Assembly (NCBI RefSeq): GCF_017368475.1
Contig: NZ_JAFNJE010000002.1
Coordinates: 336,511-400,510 of the forward strand
Reading direction: 5' to 3'
Origin: Alteromonas sp. 5E99-2
GTDB taxonomy: Bacteria > Pseudomonadota > Gammaproteobacteria > Enterobacterales > Alteromonadaceae
Length of the DNA stretch: 64,000 nt
A model generated the notes under the pieces. That model ran no database searches. It worked only from the letters and a program-made list of their open reading frames with translations, and was not told where the DNA came from. Position 1 is the stretch's first letter. The number at the start of each line of letters is the position of its first letter. Of this stretch, positions 9,304 through 17,592 are shown in pieces. A program made the translations under genes and the position numbers.

Positions 9304-9816
9304 TCAGTTAGAATTTACCAAAACCCACTTCATTCCTGCTCTTTCAGCTGCTTGTTGATCATAGATATAGTCCCCAACATACAGTATATTTTCTACAGGG
9401 ATGCCCCATTGGGCGGCAATATCCAATAGGGCACTGGGGTCAGGTTTTGCAGGAGCGTCCTCTCGGGTTATAACAAGTGGAACGTCAATATGATTATTCG
9501 CCATTTTTATATAGGTAGCTCTACGGCAATTCCGAGTGACAATCGCCATAGGCAGCTGTGCAGCGTGTACTTGATCTAACATGCGCTTGCCGTTTTTTAG
9601 CAACTCAGCATTACCTGCATCGTTAAGTTCATGTTGGATAACAATGTCTTCAGCTTCAACTTTCTCTTCTTCAGGCAAAGATTCAATAAAGCTTAAAATA
9701 TCAACATGCTGAGGACAGCCAATATCTCTTCGTATTTGAGTAAAATTAAGGCTTGAACTAACCAAGGTACCGTCTAAATCAAAGATAACACCCTTGATAG
9801 TGTTTAGGTTTAACAT
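9304..9816 (-). CDS. HAD-superfamily hydrolase (phosphatase-like)
   Basis: A 170-residue HAD phosphatase. Motif I is FDLDGTL near residues 12-18, with both Asp residues. Motif II is the Thr in MAIVTRN. The motif III Lys is in APAKPDPS, and motif IV is YVGDYIYD, with the Asp in the expected place. A short helical cap lies between motifs I and II, as in the phosphoglycolate-phosphatase/GmhB-like branch. The substrate cannot be told from sequence. It is divergent from the PepSY protein gene and convergent with the double-glycine peptide gene. Confidence 0.85.
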   Translation of the reverse strand: MLNLNTIKGVIFDLDGTLVSSSLNFTQIRRDIGCPQHVDILSFIESLPEEEKVEAEDIVIQHELNDAGNAELLKNGKRMLDQVHAAQLPMAIVTRNCRRATYIKMANNHIDVPLVITREDAPAKPDPSALLDIAAQWGIPVENILYVGDYIYDQQAAERAGMKWVLVNSN

Positions 9817-9941
9817 GCTATATCTCTATTGTGGTTATTCTACTTTTATGTAAATGTTAAGTACGTTGGTTTACTTAACGGTGAACTAATTGAGTTACAA
9901 TAATCTCCTTTTACCCTTTCATTTAAATAGAAAAACAATAA

Positions 9942-10652
9942 ATGCAATTTCAAAAGAAAATTAGGCAAATCCACAAAATCGTTGGTGCTGTAGTCGCCAT
10001 TCAACTACTAATGTGGATGATAAGTGGTTTGTACATGACAGCAGTTCCTATTCAAACTATCAGAGGACAACACCTCGTTTCTGAGCCACCAGCTCATGCT
10101 ATTACCAACATCAATGTAATACCTATGTCAGAGCTAATAAAGCAATATTCAGGCATACAGTCCATTAGCCTTAAAAGTCGTTTGAGAACCCCTATTTATA
10201 GTATTGAGACTACTGATAGCACTTTTCACCTCAATGCGATTACGGGCACAAAATTACCTAAAATTACAGAAACCGAAGCCAAACACCTAGCTTTATCAGC
10301 TTACAAAGGAGATGGCCAACTACGTCTTTTAAAACTAGTCACCACTCGACAACAAGCACCTGATACTAGTGGTAGAGCGCTCCCGTTATGGAAAGCTGAA
10401 TTTGATGATACCTTTAATACCAGATTATATATTTCTGTAGTAATGGGTAAGGTAGTTGCTGTACGTACTGATTTATGGCGCATATTCGACTTTCTTTGGA
10501 TGTTACATATAATGGATTATGAAGAGCGAGAAAATTTCAATAATCCTGTGGTTATTTTTATGGCATCGTTAGGGTTATTTACCGTACTAAGCGGTTTAAT
10601 TTTAGTGGTCAACACAGTGCGTAAAAGAGGTTTAAAAGGACTTACATACTAA
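9942..10652 (+). CDS. PepSY-domain membrane protein
   Basis: A 236-residue inner-membrane protein with a TM helix at ~13-35 (VGAVVAIQLLMWMISGLYM) and another near 207-228 (FMASLGLFTVLSGLILVV) around a periplasmic PepSY-type region (ITETEAKHLALSAYKG, LPLWKAEFDDTFNTRLYIS). The HMLDY-like segment LHIMDYEERENF before the second TM is typical of small PepSY-TM proteins that sit with heme or iron-uptake and reductase genes. No such partner is adjacent here, though a TonB-receptor remnant lies about 1.6 kb downstream. The molecular role is unknown. Confidence 0.8.
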   Translation: MQFQKKIRQIHKIVGAVVAIQLLMWMISGLYMTAVPIQTIRGQHLVSEPPAHAITNINVIPMSELIKQYSGIQSISLKSRLRTPIYSIETTDSTFHLNAITGTKLPKITETEAKHLALSAYKGDGQLRLLKLVTTRQQAPDTSGRALPLWKAEFDDTFNTRLYISVVMGKVVAVRTDLWRIFDFLWMLHIMDYEERENFNNPVVIFMASLGLFTVLSGLILVVNTVRKRGLKGLTY

Positions 10653-10665
10653 TAACACTAAAACA

Positions 10666-10681
10666 CTGTATATTTATACAC
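10666..10681 (+). promoter_or_regulatory. LexA (SOS) box upstream of yebG
   Basis: The core reads CTGT-N8-ACAC with an AT-rich alternating centre, one base from the CTGT-N8-ACAG consensus. It lies 45 bp before the yebG start. yebG is a LexA-regulated gene in Escherichia coli and lexA itself is in this window. Confidence 0.75.
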
Positions 10682-10726
10682 TAAAAGTGTTATTCTAACC
10701 TTTCTTACTCAATCAGGAGAGCAAAC

Positions 10727-11014
10727 ATGGCAATTGTAACTCAATACGTTGTAATGCATAAAGGGGTAGAAAAATTGGTAACCACCGATAAAAAAGCTGC
10801 TGACCAATATGACAAAATGCTCGATATTGCAGATGGGCTAGCTGAATTCATTGAAGCTAAAGGTATTTCTTTAGATGAGAGTATTGCCGAATCGTTAACG
10901 GTAATGTTGTCAAAAAATAGAACTGGTGTAAGTAAAATTCTAAAAGGCACTTCAGCGTCAAGTGTACTTGAAGATGAAAGTGCCGATGTAGTAGAGCTGA
11001 AAAAATCTAGTTAG
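10727..11014 (+). CDS. yebG: YebG family SOS-induced protein
   Basis: A 95-residue protein matching the YebG family: the conserved start MAIVTQYVVMHKGVEK, the middle TDKKAADQYDKMLDIA, and a variable acidic tail. YebG is DNA-damage induced in enterobacteria; its biochemical role is not established. An AGGAG lies upstream of the ATG, and a LexA box lies 45 bp before the start, so it should be derepressed when LexA is cleaved. It is monocistronic, followed by the convergent chemoreceptor gene. Confidence 0.9.
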   Translation: MAIVTQYVVMHKGVEKLVTTDKKAADQYDKMLDIADGLAEFIEAKGISLDESIAESLTVMLSKNRTGVSKILKGTSASSVLEDESADVVELKKSS

Positions 11015-11023
11015 TAATCGTGT

Positions 11024-12115
11024 TTAATGTACTTCTGAGGCTAATCTGTCTAAGACTGACATGAATGTATTACTGGTATTTTCCATGCTAGTAAGAGATT
11101 TTGACATAGCATTTTGATTACTTGCTTGTAACTCATTGATAGCATTTCGGCCTTCTTGCAATACACGAGAATAAGGCTGCGATACCTCTCTAAATGCTGG
11201 TTTAGATGAAATAGGCTTCCCTGATTGCTCGGATATCCAACTCCCAAGGCGTGAAGATGAAACTTCAAACATATCTTCAGAAGGTATATTGGCTTTACCA
11301 CAAGCAGCAGCATATATAGATGATTTCCATGCCAAGTGATCCAACTTAACAACTTGAATAAATGAGCTAAGAGAAGAGCTAGATAGTTTATCTTGCATAG
11401 TGCCACAGCGATTTACGATTTCGTCATAGCTGGTATTCAAGGTTTGAACACCCTCAGATAAATGCTCGTTGTTGTTTTTAAGTTCACCAACTGCATCAAC
11501 CGCTTCACGAGTAGATTGAATAATTTTCTGAACTAAGTCAGCAACTTCACTTGCCGATGTATTGGTTTCTGTCGCTAAGGCACGGACTTCATCAGCAACA
11601 ACACTAAATCCTCGTCCAGCATCCCCAGCACGAGCAGCTTCGATAGCGGCATTCAATGCCAATAAGTTAGTCTGATCTGAAATGCTCGTTATCGTGCTAA
11701 CAAATTTATTAATATTGTCAGCTGTTTCACTCAGCCCAGAAATACTATCACTCATGTGGGTCATTCTAGAGCTGAGTTGCTCCATATTTTTTGTGATTTC
11801 TTGCAATGAAGAGCCTGACTGCGAGAACAAACCACTAATATCATTCTCGGAACCATTACCAGAGTCCAAATTCTGGTATGTTAGGTTCATAGAGTCTTTC
11901 ATATTTTGAACTTGAGAAAGCGAATCTAATAAATTGTCGAGAATTGGATTTCTGTCAAAAGTATTTTGATTAGACTCTTCTTTTGCTAATGTATTTTCAA
12001 GTACTTGTTTTTCCGATTCAAGACTACGAATTTTATCTTGCAACTCTTTGTTTATATTTTGTTGCTCACTCAGCTCTTGTTTCGTTTGTTCAAGCGATGA
12101 TTTCAACACTAGCAT
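11024..12115 (-). CDS. Soluble methyl-accepting chemotaxis-type receptor with C-terminal CZB domain
   Basis: About 363 residues with no membrane segment. An N-terminal coiled coil (~1-50) is followed by the MCP signalling hairpin tip ([27 protein letters not shown]). The C-terminal ~110 residues look like a CZB zinc-binding domain, with the His-x-x-Trp-Lys core in [16 protein letters not shown] receptors sense zinc or hypochlorous acid in other bacteria, so a cytoplasmic redox or metal input is plausible here. The ATG ending at 12115 is preferred because a GGAGA lies just upstream; the ATG seven codons earlier has no ribosome site. No che genes are adjacent. Confidence 0.88.
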   Translation of the reverse strand: MLVLKSSLEQTKQELSEQQNINKELQDKIRSLESEKQVLENTLAKEESNQNTFDRNPILDNLLDSLSQVQNMKDSMNLTYQNLDSGNGSENDISGLFSQSGSSLQEITKNMEQLSSRMTHMSDSISGLSETADNINKFVSTITSISDQTNLLALNAAIEAARAGDAGRGFSVVADEVRALATETNTSASEVADLVQKIIQSTREAVDAVGELKNNNEHLSEGVQTLNTSYDEIVNRCGTMQDKLSSSSLSSFIQVVKLDHLAWKSSIYAAACGKANIPSEDMFEVSSSRLGSWISEQSGKPISSKPAFREVSQPYSRVLQEGRNAINELQASNQNAMSKSLTSMENTSNTFMSVLDRLASEVH

Positions 12116-12216
12116 TGCTGCTCTCCAAAAACACATGTTTATATTTGATTAAAGAGCATGGCAGATGAATTGAGATTTCGCCAACCTATCGCCTTACCTA
12201 TATCAATTATTTTTAT

Positions 12217-12480
12217 TCAATAGCTGTACTTTACCGTCAGCCCGAAAATTCTATCCTGCACAGGCAAATAACAATCGGCTGCAAAGCTAGTAAAATCCGC
12301 TCTTCTCACATAGCCGCGGTCAAATACATTGACCACAGTGGCCACCAAAGAAAGTGGACTAGTAACATCCCAATTCAGTATTGATATTGGGCTTTGAGGT
12401 CAACTGCCAATCAAAACGCATTACCCCGATGGAAATTAACTCCAGCTGTAGTGCGTAAGACTTCTTCGATATGGGAGGGG
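12217..12480 (-). pseudogene. Decayed 3' end of a TonB-dependent receptor gene
   Basis: The minus strand carries disrupted coding sequence between the chemoreceptor and bioH. One frame gives EEVLRTTAGVNFHRGNAF, a stop, then VDLKAQYQY and another stop. After a frameshift the next frame runs NWDVTSPLSLVATVVNVFDR and on through DRIFGLTVKYSY to a stop at 12217-12219. This resembles the last beta-strands of TonB-dependent receptors: the NVFD(R/K) turn and a terminal aromatic strand ending in Tyr. At least one internal stop, one frameshift and loss of the plug and most of the barrel mark it as dead. The family call rests on pattern only. Confidence 0.7.
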
Positions 12481-12541
12481 GATATATTTGAAAGCGCACT
12501 GCTATCTATGCTCGACACAGCAAAATGAAAAATAGTTTTCA

Positions 12542-13357
12542 TTATGATGTTGAACTGCGGTGTAAACCGCCGACAAATTGATGCACAAAATGTGCGGTTT
12601 CTTCTGGGTGAGAAATAAAGGGCCCATGAGCTGCCGAAGGTATAACAATGCTCTGCGATTGCAACTGAAGCTGCTGAATAGCATCAGCCGCGGCAATTGG
12701 CACAATTGAATCAAGTTTACCGTAAAGGCGCAATGTTGGCGTAATAATACGCCCTAGTTCGCATCTTAAATCGCTCTTGGCAAGTATGTCTAAACCACCA
12801 TGCAACGCTTTACTTGCTGGCGAAGGAAACTGCGTAATCGCTTTTTTTAAGAGCCTCGCTTCCACTCTAGCATTATCACTTCCCATAGCTTGAATTGCTA
12901 AAAATCGCTCTAAGGTTTTTTCATAACTAATATCTAGCTGTTTCACAAACATGCTTAGCACATCTTTTTTTATGCCAGTCCAATTCTCATTTTGAACAAA
13001 GCAAGGCGACGATCCTATTGTGACCAACCCTTTAATTGCAGCCCCAAGCTGAATTGCTAATTGCTGAGCAACTAACCCACCTAAACTCCACCCTAATAAA
13101 ACCGCATTACTAGGTATAGCCGGTTCGACCAAGTCACAAACCGACTGCAATGTATAAGTTTCTGGTAACACTTCATGATTAATACCGAAACCAGGAAGGT
13201 CAACTAAGGTAACTTTATAGTTTGGTGTCAGTAGTTCGATCCATTGTTCAAATGCACCTGAATTCATTCCCCAGCCATGGAGTAACACCAGATCCGATCC
13301 CGATCCCGATCCAAAGCTGCGTATTTTCAGTGATTTTGTCAATGTATCCTGAACCAT
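12542..13357 (-). CDS. bioH: Pimeloyl-ACP methyl ester carboxylesterase BioH
   Basis: An alpha/beta hydrolase of about 271 residues. It removes the methyl group from pimeloyl-ACP methyl ester, closing the pimelate stage of biotin synthesis in the cytoplasm. Visible features are the oxyanion motif LLHGWGMN, the nucleophile elbow GWSLGG, the Asp region LRLYGKLDSIVP and the catalytic His in PSAAHGPFISHP. Its head-to-head position with comF, with nfuA beyond, matches the gammaproteobacterial bioH-gntX-nfuA neighbourhood. Start: the inner ATG ending at 13357 aligns best; an upstream ATG at 13378 exists. The N-terminus carries a Gly-Ser run encoded by a GATCCC-type repeat at 13291-13312. Confidence 0.88.
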   Translation of the reverse strand: MVQDTLTKSLKIRSFGSGSGSDLVLLHGWGMNSGAFEQWIELLTPNYKVTLVDLPGFGINHEVLPETYTLQSVCDLVEPAIPSNAVLLGWSLGGLVAQQLAIQLGAAIKGLVTIGSSPCFVQNENWTGIKKDVLSMFVKQLDISYEKTLERFLAIQAMGSDNARVEARLLKKAITQFPSPASKALHGGLDILAKSDLRCELGRIITPTLRLYGKLDSIVPIAAADAIQQLQLQSQSIVIPSAAHGPFISHPEETAHFVHQFVGGLHRSSTS

Positions 13358-13376
13358 AATATATCCAATCTCCTGC

Positions 13377-14060
13377 ATGACTAGGACGAGCTTAGTGTTA
13401 AATCAATCATGTATTATGTGTAAACAACGCAGTAGTGCTGTTCTTTGTGTTACGTGTAGTAAGGACATTGTAATATCAATTAAGTCCCCACCGTCGCCTT
13501 CTCACCCGCTATTAGTCGACATGCAAACCATCGTTGCCGCAAATAATATAACTGTATTGGGTTGGTATCAGTGGCCAATCGATACCTTAATTCACTTAAT
13601 TAAGTTTAAACAACGAGTGGGGTTTTGCCGCTTATTATCTCACGGCTTCATTCGATATGCGTTACCTACACATGATTTACCCAGCGTAATAATACCTATG
13701 CCATCGAGTTGGTGGAAAAGCATGTGCAGAGGCTACAACACCCCTAGTATTTTATCTCAAATGTTAGGAAAAAAATTAAATATACCGCTGTTAAACAACT
13801 ATTTAAAAGTAGGCCTAACAGCAACAAGTCAACATCATCTATCAAGAACAAAGCGCATAGACAAACACCATGGTTTTTATTGCTCTTCTAATAAACCAAG
13901 ATTAACTCATGTTGCTTTAGTCGACGACGTTATAACGACTGGAAGTACAATGCGCAGTGCAATTAAGGCACTGCGGCAGTATAATCCAGACTTGCGCATT
14001 TCTGTTTGGTGTATGGGTATGACATCCCTTGATGGTATCAATCCATCAAGTTTGACATAA
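13377..14060 (+). CDS. comF: ComF/GntX family phosphoribosyltransferase-like protein
   Basis: 227 residues. An N-terminal Cys pair set (CIMC, then CVTC) is the zinc-finger-like start of ComF proteins. The C-terminal PRTase signature VALVDDVITTGSTM binds phosphoribosyl pyrophosphate in relatives. ComF proteins are needed for DNA uptake in naturally competent bacteria; the E. coli form is GntX. It overlaps the longest bioH frame at its start by 2 bp (divergent) and the M14 peptidase gene at its end by 23 bp (convergent). No good Shine-Dalgarno is seen, and an in-frame ATG at 13416 is too late to keep the first Cys pair intact. Confidence 0.87.
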   Translation: MTRTSLVLNQSCIMCKQRSSAVLCVTCSKDIVISIKSPPSPSHPLLVDMQTIVAANNITVLGWYQWPIDTLIHLIKFKQRVGFCRLLSHGFIRYALPTHDLPSVIIPMPSSWWKSMCRGYNTPSILSQMLGKKLNIPLLNNYLKVGLTATSQHHLSRTKRIDKHHGFYCSSNKPRLTHVALVDDVITTGSTMRSAIKALRQYNPDLRISVWCMGMTSLDGINPSSLT

Positions 14061-16644
14061 AAATAGCATTCCCCATTAGCTTACTCGTACCGTACCAATA
14101 GCCTCTAAAATTCACATTATCAACAAAGCTAATTACACGTCCTCGTCCTTTTCTTTGTACGATAATAGCTGCGCTGCCACTGATCATCTCGGTCAATTCT
14201 TTTGACGTGTACCCACCCACTAAGGGGTTATCATCGTAGACAGCTAAGGTATCAAATGGACTACCGGTATGTTCAACAATCATATTTGATGTTTTGAATA
14301 AAGGTAATGAATTATTTTCCAAGCCAAAAAATAAAGGATGAGATAAATCTACCGTCGCCTTATAAGCCGAGCCAGAAATACGTTTCTTAGATGCCAATTT
14401 ATCAGCATCAGCATAGGCTAATTGTTCTTCTTCAAACTGTGCGTCAATATCTCTGGTACGTAATATAGATGCATCAAGCCAATCTTGGCTTTCAAACCAT
14501 CGAATAGCTGATTTCTGACCAATTAAGGTGCCGCCATTTTCTAACCATTTCCCAACAGATGTATTTGCTCTTTCATCCCACTCACGGTAACGACCGCTGG
14601 CCGCAACAATATGTGAAAATTCACTTAAGTTAACGCTGGCTAGCTCTTCTTGATCAATAAGCGTAATAGGTATTCCAACCCGAGTATCAAAATAGTGCCA
14701 AACTTCACCAACTTCATATTCAGATGTACCTTCACCACCAATGAGCAATATACGAGGCTGTCTCACTGGCACCATATTGCGGCTACCTAAGTCTATACCT
14801 TTAGGTGTCAGTCCAGACTTAATTGACCATAGGGGAATAGAAAATTCTTTTGCAATGGCAAAGGCTTCTTCTAATAAGTCGCCGTTGAACGCTTTCGGAA
14901 GCACCACAGTACCGGACTCGAAATCTCGGGTATCGCCATTGATGTTTGCCGTAAAGGGTTTACCTGCAATGCGCAGTTTAAAGCCTTTTTGCAATAATCG
15001 ATTAGCTAACGCAGGTGCTTGATAATGATACCAGTCAAACGCTAAAGCCACACCACCAACGTCGGGCCGAACAGATTCGATTTTGGTTAGCTTTTCACGC
15101 TTTTTACTTAAGGTTAATTTTTTAGATTCGCTTTGTTTAAGCGAGGTATAGTCGATATCAAATGCTAGCGGCATATTCCAATTAGACACGTCATAAAAGG
15201 TATTATCTGGAAATGAGGTTCGCTGGGAAAAGATAGATTTAATCAACCGGTATTGTGCTTGATCATAAGATACAAATACACCCTTGTTCTTCTCAACCCT
15301 TAAACCTGCAACATCAACGTCTTTTGTCACCACCGAATATTGAATTTGATGAGCATCTAACTTATCTAACATGGCATCAAAACGGAAAATATCTTTAGGC
15401 TGTTTAAGTAACACTCCCGCAACTTCGTCTTTTTGCACTAGTTGCTTGGTTTGCTCAGCGAAACTAACTTGGTAATCCAACAGCGCACGTCTGTTTTCTA
15501 ATGAGCCATCCAATGTACTAAACGACGTTGTGATGTGATTTAAAATAGAACGGGTGAACGTTAAGTCGCCATTGATAGATTCTTGAACATGCCCTCTTAC
15601 TCGGGCTTGTTCAAATAAAATACCCACGCTACCGTGTGCATCAGGGTAGGTTGAGCCTTTTCCATAGTAGAAATCGTCAAAACCTTCTTCAGTAAAATAA
15701 AGCTGATTATCTTTGTCAAAAGCATCAGCATGATAATGAGCTAAGGTTTGTGTTAACGCAACATTGTCATTGGAAGTCAGTGGGTTTTTTCTAGACGGTA
15801 CACCTGGTTGAAAAAAGTAAGTTCCATCAGTCCCCATCTCATGAAAGTCGGTCAATACATGAGGACGCCAATGATGAAACTGCTCTATACGCGCATCTGA
15901 TTCAGGGTGACTCAATAGCAACCAATCACGGTTTAAATCAAACCAGTAATAGTTCGTTCTTGCTGAAGGCCAATTCTCTTTGTGCTCTCTATGGTAACGA
16001 GAACGGCTGAGTTGATAGCCCTTATGCATGTTTGCCCAATGAGAATAACGGGACAAGCCATCAGGGTTTAATGCTGGGTCTAATAGAATAACCGTGTTTT
16101 TTAATAATGCATCGATACGTTTATCGTCGCCAGCAGCTAAGTAATACCCTAGTAACAAAGCCGCGTTACTACCCGAAGGCTCGTTTCCATGAATACTGTA
16201 CCCCATATACATAAACAAGGGCGCATCACTTTTCGGCTGGCGTTGTTTTTTAATATTCTCTATATGAGCTTGGCGAAGCGATTCAACACTGTCTTTTCTA
16301 TCGGGATCAGCAATAGTTAAAAGCAATAAAGGTTTATCTTGGTGGGAATAGCCTGTCACTTCGATTGTCACGCGGTCAGATGTTTCCGCTAGCTTATACA
16401 TATAGGCGACAAGCTGATCATGACGAATATGCCATTTCCCGACACCATAACCCAAAAACGCTTCAGGAGTAGGTACTGCGGGGTCAAATTTTGTATCTGT
16501 AGGTAGGTAATACGTTGCTGGAAATTCTGTTTTTAAGTGGGGTGACACTACTGCAAACGTCTGATTTGCGATACCAAAAAGTACTATGAGCCCAAACGCC
16601 TTTAAAAAACTCTTAAGGCGCTGACTAAATAATGATTTTGCCAA
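14038..16644 (-). CDS. Secreted M14-family zinc carboxypeptidase
   Basis: 868 residues with a signal peptide (FGLIVLFGIANQTFA). The M14 zinc motif HxxE appears as HGNEPSG near residue 152, with the catalytic-domain segments LLDPALNPDG, WFDLNRDW and LTDFHEMGTDGTYFF following. The long C-terminal half (~400-868) lacks recognised motifs apart from a GATase-like stretch (ILLIGGEGTSEYE), as in large M14 peptidases of marine bacteria. It probably trims peptides in the periplasm or outside the cell. It sits between comF and nfuA, splitting a normally tight neighbourhood. Confidence 0.88.
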   Translation of the reverse strand: MAKSLFSQRLKSFLKAFGLIVLFGIANQTFAVVSPHLKTEFPATYYLPTDTKFDPAVPTPEAFLGYGVGKWHIRHDQLVAYMYKLAETSDRVTIEVTGYSHQDKPLLLLTIADPDRKDSVESLRQAHIENIKKQRQPKSDAPLFMYMGYSIHGNEPSGSNAALLLGYYLAAGDDKRIDALLKNTVILLDPALNPDGLSRYSHWANMHKGYQLSRSRYHREHKENWPSARTNYYWFDLNRDWLLLSHPESDARIEQFHHWRPHVLTDFHEMGTDGTYFFQPGVPSRKNPLTSNDNVALTQTLAHYHADAFDKDNQLYFTEEGFDDFYYGKGSTYPDAHGSVGILFEQARVRGHVQESINGDLTFTRSILNHITTSFSTLDGSLENRRALLDYQVSFAEQTKQLVQKDEVAGVLLKQPKDIFRFDAMLDKLDAHQIQYSVVTKDVDVAGLRVEKNKGVFVSYDQAQYRLIKSIFSQRTSFPDNTFYDVSNWNMPLAFDIDYTSLKQSESKKLTLSKKREKLTKIESVRPDVGGVALAFDWYHYQAPALANRLLQKGFKLRIAGKPFTANINGDTRDFESGTVVLPKAFNGDLLEEAFAIAKEFSIPLWSIKSGLTPKGIDLGSRNMVPVRQPRILLIGGEGTSEYEVGEVWHYFDTRVGIPITLIDQEELASVNLSEFSHIVAASGRYREWDERANTSVGKWLENGGTLIGQKSAIRWFESQDWLDASILRTRDIDAQFEEEQLAYADADKLASKKRISGSAYKATVDLSHPLFFGLENNSLPLFKTSNMIVEHTGSPFDTLAVYDDNPLVGGYTSKELTEMISGSAAIIVQRKGRGRVISFVDNVNFRGYWYGTSKLMGNAIFMSNLMD

Positions 16645-16784
16645 ACCGAGAATCCCTTATTATTATCAATTTATATTAATACCTGAGTGTTTTGCTCAAG
16701 TAAATTTGTTAAACTGCCCTATCATAACACGACATTACGTGTAATTTCTTATGGCGTCAGGGTCATTTAACTATTAGGTGAAAC

Positions 16785-17363
16785 ATGATAACGATTTCTG
16801 AAGAGGCACAAGCTCACTTCTCAAAACTTTTGGCAAACCAAGAGCAAAACACCTCAATCCGTGTATTTGTGGTAAACCCTGGCACTTCGTCTGCTGAATG
16901 TGGTGTTTCCTATTGCCCTCCTGATGCAGTTGAAGACACAGATATCAGCCTGCCATTCAATGGCTTTAATGCCGTTATTGACGAAGAAAGTGCGCCCTTT
17001 TTAGAAGATGCAGAAATTGATTTTGTTACTGACAAAATGGGGTCTCAACTGACTTTGAAAGCCCCTAATGCTAAAGCACGTAAAGTGGCTGACGATGCAC
17101 CTTTGGTTGACCGTGTAAATTACATGATTGAATCTGAAGTTAACCCCCAACTAGCAAACCACGGTGGGCAAGTTGTATTGACCGAAATCACTGATGACGG
17201 GTACGCTATTCTTCAATTTGGTGGTGGATGTAATGGTTGTTCAATGGTTGATGTTACGCTTAAAGAAGGCATTGAAAAACAAATGCTAGAAATGTTTGAT
17301 GGCGAACTTTTTGGTGTACGTGATGCAACAGAGCATTTAGCCGGTGAGCATTCTTACTACTGA
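16785..17363 (+). CDS. nfuA: Fe-S biogenesis protein NfuA
   Basis: 192 residues, the usual NfuA length. The N-terminal half is a degenerate A-type (IscA-like) domain, and the C-terminal half is a Nfu domain with the cluster-binding CxxC in [14 protein letters not shown]. It delivers 4Fe-4S clusters to client enzymes under oxidative or iron stress. The gene follows the bioH/comF neighbourhood as in E. coli. Its last 20 bp overlap the start of the next small membrane-protein gene, suggesting translational coupling. Confidence 0.95.
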   Translation: MITISEEAQAHFSKLLANQEQNTSIRVFVVNPGTSSAECGVSYCPPDAVEDTDISLPFNGFNAVIDEESAPFLEDAEIDFVTDKMGSQLTLKAPNAKARKVADDAPLVDRVNYMIESEVNPQLANHGGQVVLTEITDDGYAILQFGGGCNGCSMVDVTLKEGIEKQMLEMFDGELFGVRDATEHLAGEHSYY

Positions 17364-17592
17364 TCCCCAAACAGGCTGGAAGCGGTTCACAAAAGGGCTA
17401 GCAGTATTTTTTGTTGGCCTTTTGCTCATTCTATTGATGCCTAATGAACAAAAAGAACTGCTCTACTTTTCCATCGCAATTTTAGGATGTGGCTTTGCGT
17501 ATGCGATGACAGGTTACATTCCCATGTTATTTCACCGATTAACGTCTGCAAAACGAGCGTCAAAACACATTAAATTTCATGACGACGAATAA
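17344..17592 (+). CDS. Small two-helix membrane protein of unknown function
   Basis: 82 residues starting at a GTG inside the 3' end of nfuA. Two predicted TM helices: [16 protein letters not shown] (~20-36) and [20 protein letters not shown] (~42-62). The tail is basic then acidic (ending FHDDE). The 20-bp overlap with nfuA implies co-transcription. Its end overlaps the convergent MATE transporter gene by 23 bp. I do not recognise the family. The GTG start lacks a strong ribosome site, so coupling to nfuA translation is the likeliest mode. Confidence 0.6.
   Translation: MSILTTDPQTGWKRFTKGLAVFFVGLLLILLMPNEQKELLYFSIAILGCGFAYAMTGYIPMLFHRLTSAKRASKHIKFHDDE

Noticed and set aside
12502..12714. 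70-residue minus-strand ORF at the bioH 3' end
   Set aside because: It is an alternative frame of bioH running into the TonB-receptor remnant; no independent coding signal.
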